In this document: piece by piece, positions 56,919 through 64,000 of the stretch
Layout: the number at the start of each line of letters is the position of its first letter
Position numbering within the stretch: the stretch's first letter is position 1
Assembly (NCBI RefSeq): GCF_034932065.1
Contig: NZ_JAYGHP010000004.1
Coordinates: 273,812 to 337,811, forward strand
From: Crocosphaera sp. UHCC 0190
Lineage (GTDB): Bacteria; Cyanobacteriota; Cyanobacteriia; Cyanobacteriales; Microcystaceae
Direction of reading: 5' to 3'
DNA: 64,000 nt
The notes under the pieces: generated by a model
What the model saw: only the letters and a program-made list of their open reading frames with translations
Told to the model about the DNA's origin: nothing
The model's database searches: none
Position numbers and translations under genes: made by a program

Positions 56919-57959
56919 ATGAAGATAACCAACTTCGAGCTAGGGTTTAAGGGGAAAACATGGGGAATAGTTTTGACCTCTATTGCCCTATTCTCAGCTT
57001 GTGCTTCCATACCAGACACTGCTATACAACCGATTAAAATTGATGGCTCTAGTACCGTTTATCCTATCACTGAAGCTGTCCTGAATAGTTACAAAACTCA
57101 AGCCGCGAATCAACGGATTAAAGAGATTAAAATTGAGGGAGATTTTTCCGGGACTGGAGGAGGGTTTAAAAAATTCTGTGCCGGAGAAACTGATGTAAAT
57201 GCTGCATCTCGTCCCATTTCCTCTGAGGAAATGACAGCCTGTAATAACAAAGAAGTTCGCTATATTGAACTCCCTATTGCCTTTGATGCCATTACCGTTG
57301 TGGTTAACCCCAAAAATACTTGGACAGAGTCTTTAAGTGTAACACAATTAAAAACGATGTGGGAACCCTCAGCCCAAGATTATATTAAACAATGGAACCA
57401 GATTGATGCCAATTATCCCAACCGTCCCTTAACCCTTTATGGCCCCGATAAACTCTCAGGAACCTATGATTATTTTACCCAAGCAATAGTAGGTAAAGCA
57501 GGAGCAAGTCGTCAAGATTATGTTGATAGCGAGAATGACGAAGTATTGGTCAAAGGTGTTACCCAAGACCCCAACGCCCTGGGATATTTTGGCTATGCTT
57601 ATTATCAACAGCATCAAGATAAACTGAAAGCCGTGGCCATAGATAACGGTAATGGGGCCATTCTTCCTTCCAGAGAAACAGTAGAAAATGAACAATATCA
57701 ACCCCTGGCCCGTCCCCTTTTCCTCTACATCAATGCCAAAAAAGCCCAAGAAAATCCAGCCTTAGAAGTCTTTGTGGAATATTATCTCGAAAAAGCCCCA
57801 GAATTAGTGGCTGAAGTGGGTTATATTCCCTTGCCTCCAGAAGCTTACAAATTAGCCAAAATTCATTTAGAACGCTTTAAAGTGGGGACAGTGTTTGAGG
57901 GAACCACTAACGTTGATCTCTCTATTAGCGATTTATTGCGAAAACCCGCTAAATTCTAA
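56919..57959 (+). CDS. pstS: Second phosphate-binding protein PstS family
   Basis: The 346-residue protein has a short signal and a lipobox-like LFSACAS (Cys near residue 28), then IKIDGSSTVYPITEAVLNSY, GDFSGTGGGFKKFCAGETDV and GPDKLSGTYDYFTQAIVGKA. This is the SphX/PstS-2 type. It is divergent from the pst operon across a 295-bp spacer, so both directions may share regulation. SphX in Synechocystis has different affinity from PstS; the same may hold here by analogy. Confidence 0.9.
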   Translation: MKITNFELGFKGKTWGIVLTSIALFSACASIPDTAIQPIKIDGSSTVYPITEAVLNSYKTQAANQRIKEIKIEGDFSGTGGGFKKFCAGETDVNAASRPISSEEMTACNNKEVRYIELPIAFDAITVVVNPKNTWTESLSVTQLKTMWEPSAQDYIKQWNQIDANYPNRPLTLYGPDKLSGTYDYFTQAIVGKAGASRQDYVDSENDEVLVKGVTQDPNALGYFGYAYYQQHQDKLKAVAIDNGNGAILPSRETVENEQYQPLARPLFLYINAKKAQENPALEVFVEYYLEKAPELVAEVGYIPLPPEAYKLAKIHLERFKVGTVFEGTTNVDLSISDLLRKPAKF

Positions 57960-57989
57960 GAGTAGATCAAAAAATTGAGGTCATCTGTT

Positions 57990-58805
57990 GTGGTTTCTCA
58001 TCTAATCAGCGATCGCCAAACCCAAACCCCGATATGGCAATGGCAAGCAGGAGACAGTTTACCCTATTTAACCTGTTCTTTGTTACAAGCTTGGCCCCAC
58101 GGCTTTTTTACCCAACCTTTTTACCCCCGTACTCCTGAAAGCTTAACAGAAATTCTCCACCCAGAAGCCATTGCCTATAGACTTAAACAAGTTCATGGCA
58201 ACCGAGTCTTAACCCCCGCCGAAATTGCCGCAGAGGGCTTGAATGAAGGGTTTTCGTCCGCAGATGGCCTCATTGCTAACCAAGCAAAACAAAGCATCTG
58301 GGTCGCCAGTGCTGACTGTACACCTGTACTTATAGGAGATGTGGAAACCGGAAACATCGCGGCCCTTCATGCGGGGTGGCGCGGTACAGCGCAAAGAATT
58401 GTCCCAGAAGCGATCGCCCGTTTGCAAGTATGGGGGAGTTCTTTGGAAAATTTACGCATTGCTTTAGGGCCTGCCATTAGTGGAGAGGTTTACCAAGTCT
58501 CGATTGAGGTGGCGGCTGAGGTTGGGGCGAGTTTGTTTAAAAAAGAGGAAATCGATGGTTTAGAGAGCATTTTAACGCCATTGCAAGCTGTGTCTGCACC
58601 GCCAATATTGCCTGATCCAGAAGTGGGTAAAGTTCGCTTAGATGTGCGACGGGTCAATCAATTACAATTAGAACAATTGGGCATTGAACCAGAACAAATT
58701 GCGATCGCCCCTTATTGCACCTATCAATCTCCGTCTCATTTCTTTTCCTATCGACGAACTCAAGAAAAAAAGGTTCAATGGTCAGGAATTGTTAAAGATT
58801 GTTAA
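57990..58805 (+). CDS. pgeF: Laccase-domain (PgeF/YfiH) protein
   Basis: The 271-residue protein has the family core: FYPRTPESLTEIL, then KQVHGNRVLTPAEI, DGLIANQAKQSIWVASADCT and ALHAGWRGTAQRIVPEAI, and ends with CTYQSPSHFFSYRR. YfiH-type enzymes are zinc/copper proteins active as purine nucleoside phosphorylases or in peptidoglycan editing. The GTG at 57990 has GAGG 9 bases upstream; a TTG at 57975 is less likely. Its start lies 30 bases after the second pstS. Confidence 0.9.
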   Translation: MVSHLISDRQTQTPIWQWQAGDSLPYLTCSLLQAWPHGFFTQPFYPRTPESLTEILHPEAIAYRLKQVHGNRVLTPAEIAAEGLNEGFSSADGLIANQAKQSIWVASADCTPVLIGDVETGNIAALHAGWRGTAQRIVPEAIARLQVWGSSLENLRIALGPAISGEVYQVSIEVAAEVGASLFKKEEIDGLESILTPLQAVSAPPILPDPEVGKVRLDVRRVNQLQLEQLGIEPEQIAIAPYCTYQSPSHFFSYRRTQEKKVQWSGIVKDC

Positions 58806-58881
58806 AGGGAAAGGGGGGAATTAAGGAATAGGGAAGAGGGAAGGTGTATTAATTTATTGTTCATCATTGATAAGGTTAAAG

Positions 58882-59652
58882 ATGCAAACACAACCAACGG
58901 TTAATTCTTTTAATTTAGGCAGAATTTTTGTCTTTCTCTATGGGGTAATTTCCTATATTATCTTTTTGATAACCTTTCTCTATGCTTTGGGATTTGTCGG
59001 GAATATTCTTGTGCCAAAATCCATTGATGCTGAGGCTCAAATTTCTTTTTTACCAGCTTTATTACTCGATACTTTGTTATTAGGAATTTTTGCCCTACAA
59101 CATAGTGTGATGGCCCGAAAAGAATTCAAAGCTTGGTGGACAAAGTTGATTCCTCAACCGATAGAAAGAAGCACCTATGTGTTATTTTCAAGTTTAGCTT
59201 TATTATTGATTTTTTGGCAATGGCAACCTTTGGGGGGAGTTATTTGGAATATTGAGCAATTGTGGGGACAGATTATTTTATTGTCTTTATTTGGTTTGGG
59301 TTGGTTAATTGTCCTTGTTTCCACCTTTTTAATCAATCATTTTGATTTATTTGGACTGCGACAAGTTTATCTCTATTTACAAGGGAAAAATTACACCCAT
59401 TTAGAATTCAAAACACCTGCCTTTTATAACTATGTACGACACCCCCTTTATGTGGGTTGGTTACTTGCTTTTTGGATGACACCTAAAATGACGGTAACAC
59501 ATTTATTGTTTGCCATTATAACAACCCTGTATATTTTAATTGCCATTCAATTTGAGGAAAAAGATTTAGTTGAAATTCATGGCGAAACCTATGAAAATTA
59601 CCGTCGTAAAGTTCCCATGTTGATTCCTTTTTTCGGCAAAAAAGCAAGTTAA
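58882..59652 (+). CDS. mddA: Methanethiol S-methyltransferase-like (NnrU family) membrane protein
   Basis: The 256-residue protein from the ATG at 58882 has six or more helices, the conserved LQHSVMARKEFKAWWTKLIP loop, RSTYVLFSSLALLLIFWQWQ and the C-terminal NYVRHPLYVGWLLAFWMTPK with EEKDLVEIHGETYENYRRKV, which matches MddA and isoprenylcysteine methyltransferase-like proteins. MddA makes dimethylsulfide from methanethiol with SAM. Activity is inferred. Confidence 0.85.
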   Translation: MQTQPTVNSFNLGRIFVFLYGVISYIIFLITFLYALGFVGNILVPKSIDAEAQISFLPALLLDTLLLGIFALQHSVMARKEFKAWWTKLIPQPIERSTYVLFSSLALLLIFWQWQPLGGVIWNIEQLWGQIILLSLFGLGWLIVLVSTFLINHFDLFGLRQVYLYLQGKNYTHLEFKTPAFYNYVRHPLYVGWLLAFWMTPKMTVTHLLFAIITTLYILIAIQFEEKDLVEIHGETYENYRRKVPMLIPFFGKKAS

Positions 59653-59666
59653 CTTACATTCATTAA

Positions 59667-59696
59667 TGTAGAGATAATTCATGAATTGCCTCTACA
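59667..59696. repeat. 30-bp imperfect palindrome, related to 42713-42734
   Basis: TGTAGAGATAATTCA pairs with TGAATTGCCTCTACA except for two positions. The core ATTCATGAATTG is shared with the palindrome at 42713. It lies just after mddA and may end its transcript. Confidence 0.7.
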
Positions 59697-59784
59697 GGGT
59701 AATCGGTTAATGAGAACTACCATATTTTATCGTCAAAAAATATGTTAATTTAGATCATGCTTAGTCTTTTCAAGGAGAAATACC

Positions 59785-59901
59785 GTGATTGAACCCTTAC
59801 TCTTAGGCATTGTTTTAGGTCTTATCCCTATCACCTTAGCAGGATTATTTGTTGCTGCTTATTTGCAATACAAACGGGGTAATCAGTTAAACCTCGATTA
59901 A
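59785..59901 (+). CDS. petG: Cytochrome b6f complex subunit V
   Basis: The 38-residue protein begins (GTG)[19 protein letters not shown] and continues [14 protein letters not shown]. It is one membrane helix, the known PetG sequence pattern, and is needed for assembly of the cytochrome b6f complex. A strong AAGGAGA site (59772-59778) precedes the GTG. It is too short for most ORF searches. It is transcribed alone; tsaE faces it convergently 27 bases further on. Confidence 0.95.
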   Translation: MIEPLLLGIVLGLIPITLAGLFVAAYLQYKRGNQLNLD

Positions 59902-59928
59902 AAGGACATCGGGACAAGTTCGCTCTTT

Positions 59929-60405
59929 TTAACCCTTGTCCCCCCAAAATTTAGAGAAATCCAAGGTAAAATTATCCGTTGCTGTCAAAATTGCCTGACG
60001 ACCAGATTTTTCACCATAAAGCAGTTGCATCGTTAAATAAGCGGGTGGTAGATAGGGCAACTTTTCCGGCCATTCAATCACTGTAATTCCTGGGACAACC
60101 TCGAACCCTTCCCAATACTGTTCTACATATAACCCTTCAACCCCTTCCGGTTGCAAACGATATAAATCCAAATGATATAAGGGTAAGCGTCCTTGAGGGT
60201 ACTCATTGACTAAGGTAAAAGTGGGACTAACAATCGAGTCTGTAATGCCTAACCCTTCCCCGATACCTTGTACCAAGGTAGTTTTACCAGCACCTAATGT
60301 CCCTTGAAGCAACAACACAGTACCCGAAGGCAAACATTGCCCTAATTGCTTCCCCAGTGCCTGAGTTGCCTCAGCATCCGGTAAGATCATGGTCTTGACA
60401 CTCAT
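59929..60405 (-). CDS. tsaE: tRNA threonylcarbamoyladenosine synthesis ATPase TsaE
   Basis: The 158-residue P-loop protein has [20 protein letters not shown] near residue 35, then [20 protein letters not shown] and [16 protein letters not shown], the TsaE signature. It drives the TsaB-TsaD complex that makes t6A37 on tRNA. Its ATG overlaps the yvcK stop by 4 bases, so the two are coupled. Confidence 0.95.
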   Translation of the reverse strand: MSVKTMILPDAEATQALGKQLGQCLPSGTVLLLQGTLGAGKTTLVQGIGEGLGITDSIVSPTFTLVNEYPQGRLPLYHLDLYRLQPEGVEGLYVEQYWEGFEVVPGITVIEWPEKLPYLPPAYLTMQLLYGEKSGRQAILTATDNFTLDFSKFWGDKG

Positions 60406-61778
60406 TTCTCACTATACCAGCGTAATAAAACCCTTGCTAGACGTTGAGGATGATGACGAACCTTTCCCGTATTGGGATCTTCTTCCATCACATTCGCTAA
60501 GATGATACGATAGCCCAATTTCACCACGTCTTCTCGATCTAAAAAGACAGGATGACAGTTTTCTTGAGCATAACGTTTTAAGGCATAAGGAGAAGGAGGA
60601 AGACGTTGTGCTAACACTGCATCAATCAACCCTTGGCCACAAATGCGCTCAATAGCTTCAATATGATTAGCCACAGTATACCCTTCCGTTTCCCCTGGTT
60701 GGGTCATAATATTGCAAACATAAATACGAGGCACTTTAACCTTCATCAATGCTTCCTTAATCTCAGGAACCAGAAGATTAGGAATGACGCTAGTATATAA
60801 ACTGCCTGGGCCAATAACAATATAATCTGCTTCTTCGATTGCTTGTAAAGCTGCGGGTAAAGCAGGAGGGTTAGCAGGAAGACAACCCAGATGACGAATT
60901 TTTCCCCCGGCTTCCGTAATACGGGACTCCCCTTCAATTAAACGGCCATCATCTAATTCTGCCCAAAGACGGACATCACTGAGGGTTGCGGGTAATACCT
61001 TACCCCGAATGGCCAAGACTTTAGAACTTGCTGCGATCGCCTTTTCAAAATCTCCTCCCATCACCTCTGTCATCGCGGTTAGGAATAAATTGCCAAAACT
61101 GTGGCCCGTCAGGCCATCCCCTGCTTCAAAGCGATATTGAAACAATTCCGTCAACAATTTTTCTTCATCAGCCAAAGCGGCCACACAGTTACGAATATCC
61201 CCAGGAGGCAAAACCCCAATTTCCTCTCTCAGTCGTCCTGAAGATCCCCCATCATCGGCTACGGTGACAATAGCAGTAATATTAGCACTATACTGCTTTA
61301 AACCCCGCAATAGGGTTGATAGTCCCGTTCCACCACCAATGGCCGCAATTTTGGGGCCACGATGTAAACGACGATGGGCCAAAAGGCGATCGACTAATTC
61401 TCCATCCCCTTCTGGGAAAGCTTCTGTAATAGAACCCACCGTGCGGCTTTGACCCCACAATAACAAAAAGATTCCTAAAATCAGAGCTAAAGGGCCAGAA
61501 ATGTAACTGGGAACATAATTGGAGATAGCTTGTAGGAGTTGAGAAATTAATTCTAAGAGACGGTTGACTGGGGTGAGTTTTACCCAGATAGCAAGTCCGA
61601 GAAAGGTTAAAACTAGGCCAGTTGCACTAATCAGTAACCAACGTTTGACAAAGAGGCCAGGGGATAGCCATTTAAACCAGAGGTTTACTTGTTTGGGGGT
61701 TCTTTGGCCAACGGTTGCCCATTTTCGCTGTTCTGTTTTTAGCTTGCGTATCGCTTGTTTTAAGGGACTGATAGACAT
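60402..61778 (-). CDS. yvcK: YvcK/CofD-like gluconeogenesis factor with N-terminal membrane helices
   Basis: The 458-residue protein has a 130-residue N-terminal part with two membrane helices ([20 protein letters not shown] and [20 protein letters not shown]), then the CofD-like domain with [40 protein letters not shown] and [20 protein letters not shown]. YvcK proteins bind UDP-GlcNAc and support growth on gluconeogenic carbon and cell-wall control. The membrane extension is typical of the cyanobacterial form. Transcribed with tsaE. Confidence 0.9.
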   Translation of the reverse strand: MSISPLKQAIRKLKTEQRKWATVGQRTPKQVNLWFKWLSPGLFVKRWLLISATGLVLTFLGLAIWVKLTPVNRLLELISQLLQAISNYVPSYISGPLALILGIFLLLWGQSRTVGSITEAFPEGDGELVDRLLAHRRLHRGPKIAAIGGGTGLSTLLRGLKQYSANITAIVTVADDGGSSGRLREEIGVLPPGDIRNCVAALADEEKLLTELFQYRFEAGDGLTGHSFGNLFLTAMTEVMGGDFEKAIAASSKVLAIRGKVLPATLSDVRLWAELDDGRLIEGESRITEAGGKIRHLGCLPANPPALPAALQAIEEADYIVIGPGSLYTSVIPNLLVPEIKEALMKVKVPRIYVCNIMTQPGETEGYTVANHIEAIERICGQGLIDAVLAQRLPPSPYALKRYAQENCHPVFLDREDVVKLGYRIILANVMEEDPNTGKVRHHPQRLARVLLRWYSEK

Positions 61779-62058
61779 AGATCATGATCGCCAGATAAAT
61801 CTTATGGGAGAAAGTTTAAAATAAGGGGTTTAAGGAAATTAGCATAAAAAGCCAGATTTTAAAACCGAGTTGCGTCAAGATGTTGCGTCAAGATACAGAA
61901 TCATCGGGTTTGGGTTTATTGTATGTCAGATGTTGGAAAAAATGCTAAGGGAGTATTTGAGTCGCTGTGAAAAGCAGGGGGAGAGTCCAACCATGAAGAT
62001 AACTACATTTAAGTTTAAGTTAGCCATCAACTTGCAAGACTTTAATTGTTCATAAAAA

Positions 62059-63189
62059 TTATTCCCACAAACGCCGACGAGAAGGGCCATTTAAGCGTTC
62101 ATGAGCATTTTTCAATAACCGAGGAATCTCTAAATTTTCAGGGCAACGAGGCAAGCAATCACCGCATTCTGTACAACGATTTCCCTTATTTCCCGGAAAC
62201 CAATGACCCGCATTTTCTAACATTCGATATCGATATTGACCATAAGTTGTCATCCCATAAGCAACGGCTAAATTTCTCAACCGCAAAATCTCAGGAATAT
62301 TAATATTTTCAGGACAAGGTAAACATTGATAACATTGACGACAGTGATCGCTATTTAGGACATTTTCTAAATGACTTTCTAATGCTTGTAATTTATTTAT
62401 CTCTACCTCAGTTAACTCATTATCTTGCTCAAATAATGGTACAATGGACGCAAATTCTCTAGGATTTGCTGGCCCCATACTCAAGGTGTTAATGCGGCGA
62501 TCACTTAACAAAAACCGATAGGTTAATTCTAAGGGAGAAACAGGCGAACATAATCCTTCAAGCAAGGATGATGGGTTATAAAGTAAACCCCCTTTATCCC
62601 CAGGAGAAATAATAAAAATGCCTAGATCTTTCTGAGAGGCTAACTCAATTGCCGGGCCATGATGTTGAAAAAAATAATAATAATGTAGGTTAATAAACTC
62701 AAATAAATCCGTCTTAATTGCTGCTAAAATTACATCTAAGCTACCATGAGTCGAAAATCCGATGTGATTTATCTTACCCTCATCTAACGCCTTTTCTAGA
62801 GCTAAAAAACACCCATTAGGTTGTGTCACATAATTGAGATGTTCCCAAGTATTAATGCCATGAATCGCCACACAATCAATATAATCTAATTGTAACCGTT
62901 CCAAAGATTCATCAATCCACTGACTCATAGTATCAGCATCAGCAGTGGGCGTTAACTTAGTTGTAATATAAATTTGTTGTCTGGGAAGGGATAATCCTTG
63001 GTTTAAAAATTTTCCTAAAAACCGTTCACTATTCCCATAACCTCTGGCGGTTTCTAGATGATTAATTCCCAGAGAAATTGCCGTTTGTAGGGTTTGCTGA
63101 AAGACCTCCTCAGAAGCAAGACAGTGCATCGTTCCCAGAGAGAAAATTGAAAGCTGTAAATTCGTTTTCCCAAACCGTCGATAACGCAT
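62059..63189 (-). CDS. Aldo/keto reductase with C-terminal ferredoxin domain
   Basis: The 376-residue protein has an AKR barrel: MRYRRFGKTNLQLSIFSLGT, GINHLETARGYGNSERFLGK with the likely catalytic Tyr, and YIDCVAIHGINTWEHL with the His. A C-terminal region holds two Cys-rich clusters (CRQCYQCLPCPENI and CTECGDCLPRCPENL) typical of 4Fe-4S ferredoxin-type binding. This fusion is found in many bacteria and archaea and may take electrons from or give them to a ferredoxin. Substrate unknown. Confidence 0.88.
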   Translation of the reverse strand: MRYRRFGKTNLQLSIFSLGTMHCLASEEVFQQTLQTAISLGINHLETARGYGNSERFLGKFLNQGLSLPRQQIYITTKLTPTADADTMSQWIDESLERLQLDYIDCVAIHGINTWEHLNYVTQPNGCFLALEKALDEGKINHIGFSTHGSLDVILAAIKTDLFEFINLHYYYFFQHHGPAIELASQKDLGIFIISPGDKGGLLYNPSSLLEGLCSPVSPLELTYRFLLSDRRINTLSMGPANPREFASIVPLFEQDNELTEVEINKLQALESHLENVLNSDHCRQCYQCLPCPENINIPEILRLRNLAVAYGMTTYGQYRYRMLENAGHWFPGNKGNRCTECGDCLPRCPENLEIPRLLKNAHERLNGPSRRRLWE

Positions 63190-63237
63190 ATAGAAGAAGT
63201 CAGAAGTAAACCTTTTACCTATTACTTATTACTTGTT

Positions 63238-63744
63238 CTATTGTTCATCATTTTGTTCTAATCCGCGACGTTGAATTAAATCTTCAGGACGCAAATTAGC
63301 CACAAAATCCCGAAACGCTTGACGTTCCTCTTCATCTGCATCTCGATCAACCGGAATAGAAGCATCTGCGATCACTTCTTCCATTACCCAAATCGGACTA
63401 TCCGTTCGTAACGCGATAGAAATAGCATCACTAGGACGACAGTCAATTTCTTTTTTGATTTCCCCTTGACGCATACAAAGAACGGCATAAAAAGTATTAT
63501 CTTGAAGGGAATGAATAATAATTTTATCTAAAGACAGACCCCAAGCTTCAAACAAATTAGTAATTAAATCATGAGTCAGGGGCCGGGGAGGTTTCTGATT
63601 TTCTAATGCCCCCATAATCGCTTTAGCCTGATCTTGTCCAATATAAATCGGAAGGGCGCGGCGATCTGAGCCATCTTTCAGCAAAACGATGGGACTCCGT
63701 GTGACAGCATCTAAAGCAATTCCCGCAACTTTCATTTCAATCAT
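63238..63744 (-). CDS. BFN/DUF151 bifunctional nuclease family protein
   Basis: From the ATG at 63744 the product has 168 residues: MIEMKVAGIALDAVTRSPIV, the core PIYIGQDQAKAIMGALENQK, RPSDAISIALRTDSPIWVME and the end NLRPEDLIQRRGLEQNDEQ. This is the length of cyanobacterial homologues. The frame is open to 63924, but the added 60 residues do not look like the family. AGG bases 6-13 before the ATG support the start. Family members have been reported to have DNase/RNase activity. Confidence 0.88.
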   Translation of the reverse strand: MIEMKVAGIALDAVTRSPIVLLKDGSDRRALPIYIGQDQAKAIMGALENQKPPRPLTHDLITNLFEAWGLSLDKIIIHSLQDNTFYAVLCMRQGEIKKEIDCRPSDAISIALRTDSPIWVMEEVIADASIPVDRDADEEERQAFRDFVANLRPEDLIQRRGLEQNDEQ

Positions 63745-64000
63745 CGGCCTATCCTCTTCAATATCCTCGAAAAGAGATTGTTCCCATAGTAGAAACAGAT
63801 CAATCTGTACTGCCTCAGTCATCTTAGCCCCGCTTATATGGAGAGTCAAGCCATGAGGTATACTCACAGTATGCGTGCGATTCGTTGAGATGTAAAGTTT
63901 ATGGTAATAACCAAAAACGAACATCTCGTAAGGTCAACAGCCTTATAACTATCAGTTTGTTGTCTAAAGGAGACAAACACGGAGTCAAGGTAACATATAC

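Noticed and set aside
61870..62055. 61-residue plus-strand ORF before the aldo/keto reductase end
   Set aside because: It begins within the tandem 13-mer, has no good ribosome-binding site and no recognisable motif.

Overview
The window is AT-rich chromosomal DNA from a cyanobacterium, most likely a unicellular chroococcalean of the Cyanothece/Crocosphaera/Gloeothece type. The evidence is psbU, petG, rpaB, a pedR-like regulator, sbtA-sbtB, a tocopherol-type methyltransferase, the DUF3038-DUF4335 pair, the pdhB-secD-secF group, and frequent GCGATCGC (HIP1) octamers in genes and spacers. I found no tRNA, rRNA or CRISPR array.

Layout. 1-5.2 kb: housekeeping genes (KH protein and rpsP, psbU, argB, a DUF4327-like protein, a methyltransferase, a TPR protein). 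5.3-8.2 kb: an orphan Bax1-like (DUF790) nuclease, a decayed stretch with a frameshifted coiled-coil membrane protein, and pedR overlapping a PD40 lipoprotein gene. 8.5-14.6 kb: an accessory stress island. It starts with the last codons of a lost phosphoketolase gene, then encodes an HPF/RaiA ribosome-hibernation protein, a baeRF (release-factor-like) protein, DUF302, a P3A proton-pumping ATPase, a Met/Gly-rich c-type cytochrome and a SpoIIAA-like protein. A small element with 17-bp terminal inverted repeats sits inside it. 14.7-18.0 kb: pdhB-secD-secF. 18.6-20.1 kb: sbtA-sbtB, clearly GC-richer than the surroundings and probably acquired. 20.3-28.8 kb: S1-like protein, DUF3038/DUF4335, glmM, a GT39 glycosyltransferase, radA and rpaB.

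28.9-41.7 kb is a surface-polymer region. A 1420-residue secreted G8/beta-helix/PKD/RTX protein is divergent from a seven-gene set (flippase, sulfotransferase, GT2-like, GT4, nucleotide-sugar epimerase, O-antigen-ligase/polymerase-like protein, second sulfotransferase). Together these suggest a sulfated exopolysaccharide. 41.7-48.1 kb: pentapeptide protein, YraN, class A beta-lactamase-like protein, TrmJ-like methyltransferase, cobI and two further DUF4327 proteins, making three family members in the window.

48.2-50.0 kb: an IS1341-type tnpB element sits inside a PATAN (DUF4388)-domain gene, and in-silico removal of the element rejoins the two coding pieces in frame. 50.1-64 kb: an M23 peptidase, a phosphate uptake operon (pstS-C-A-B-B) with a second pstS divergent from it and a candidate Pho box between them, a laccase-domain protein, mddA, petG (only 38 codons), tsaE and yvcK, an aldo/keto reductase with ferredoxin-type clusters, and a BFN/DUF151 protein.

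The best candidates for something new are the ribosome-hibernation/proton-pump island, the sulfated-polysaccharide locus with its divergent giant G8-RTX protein, and the tnpB-interrupted PATAN gene.
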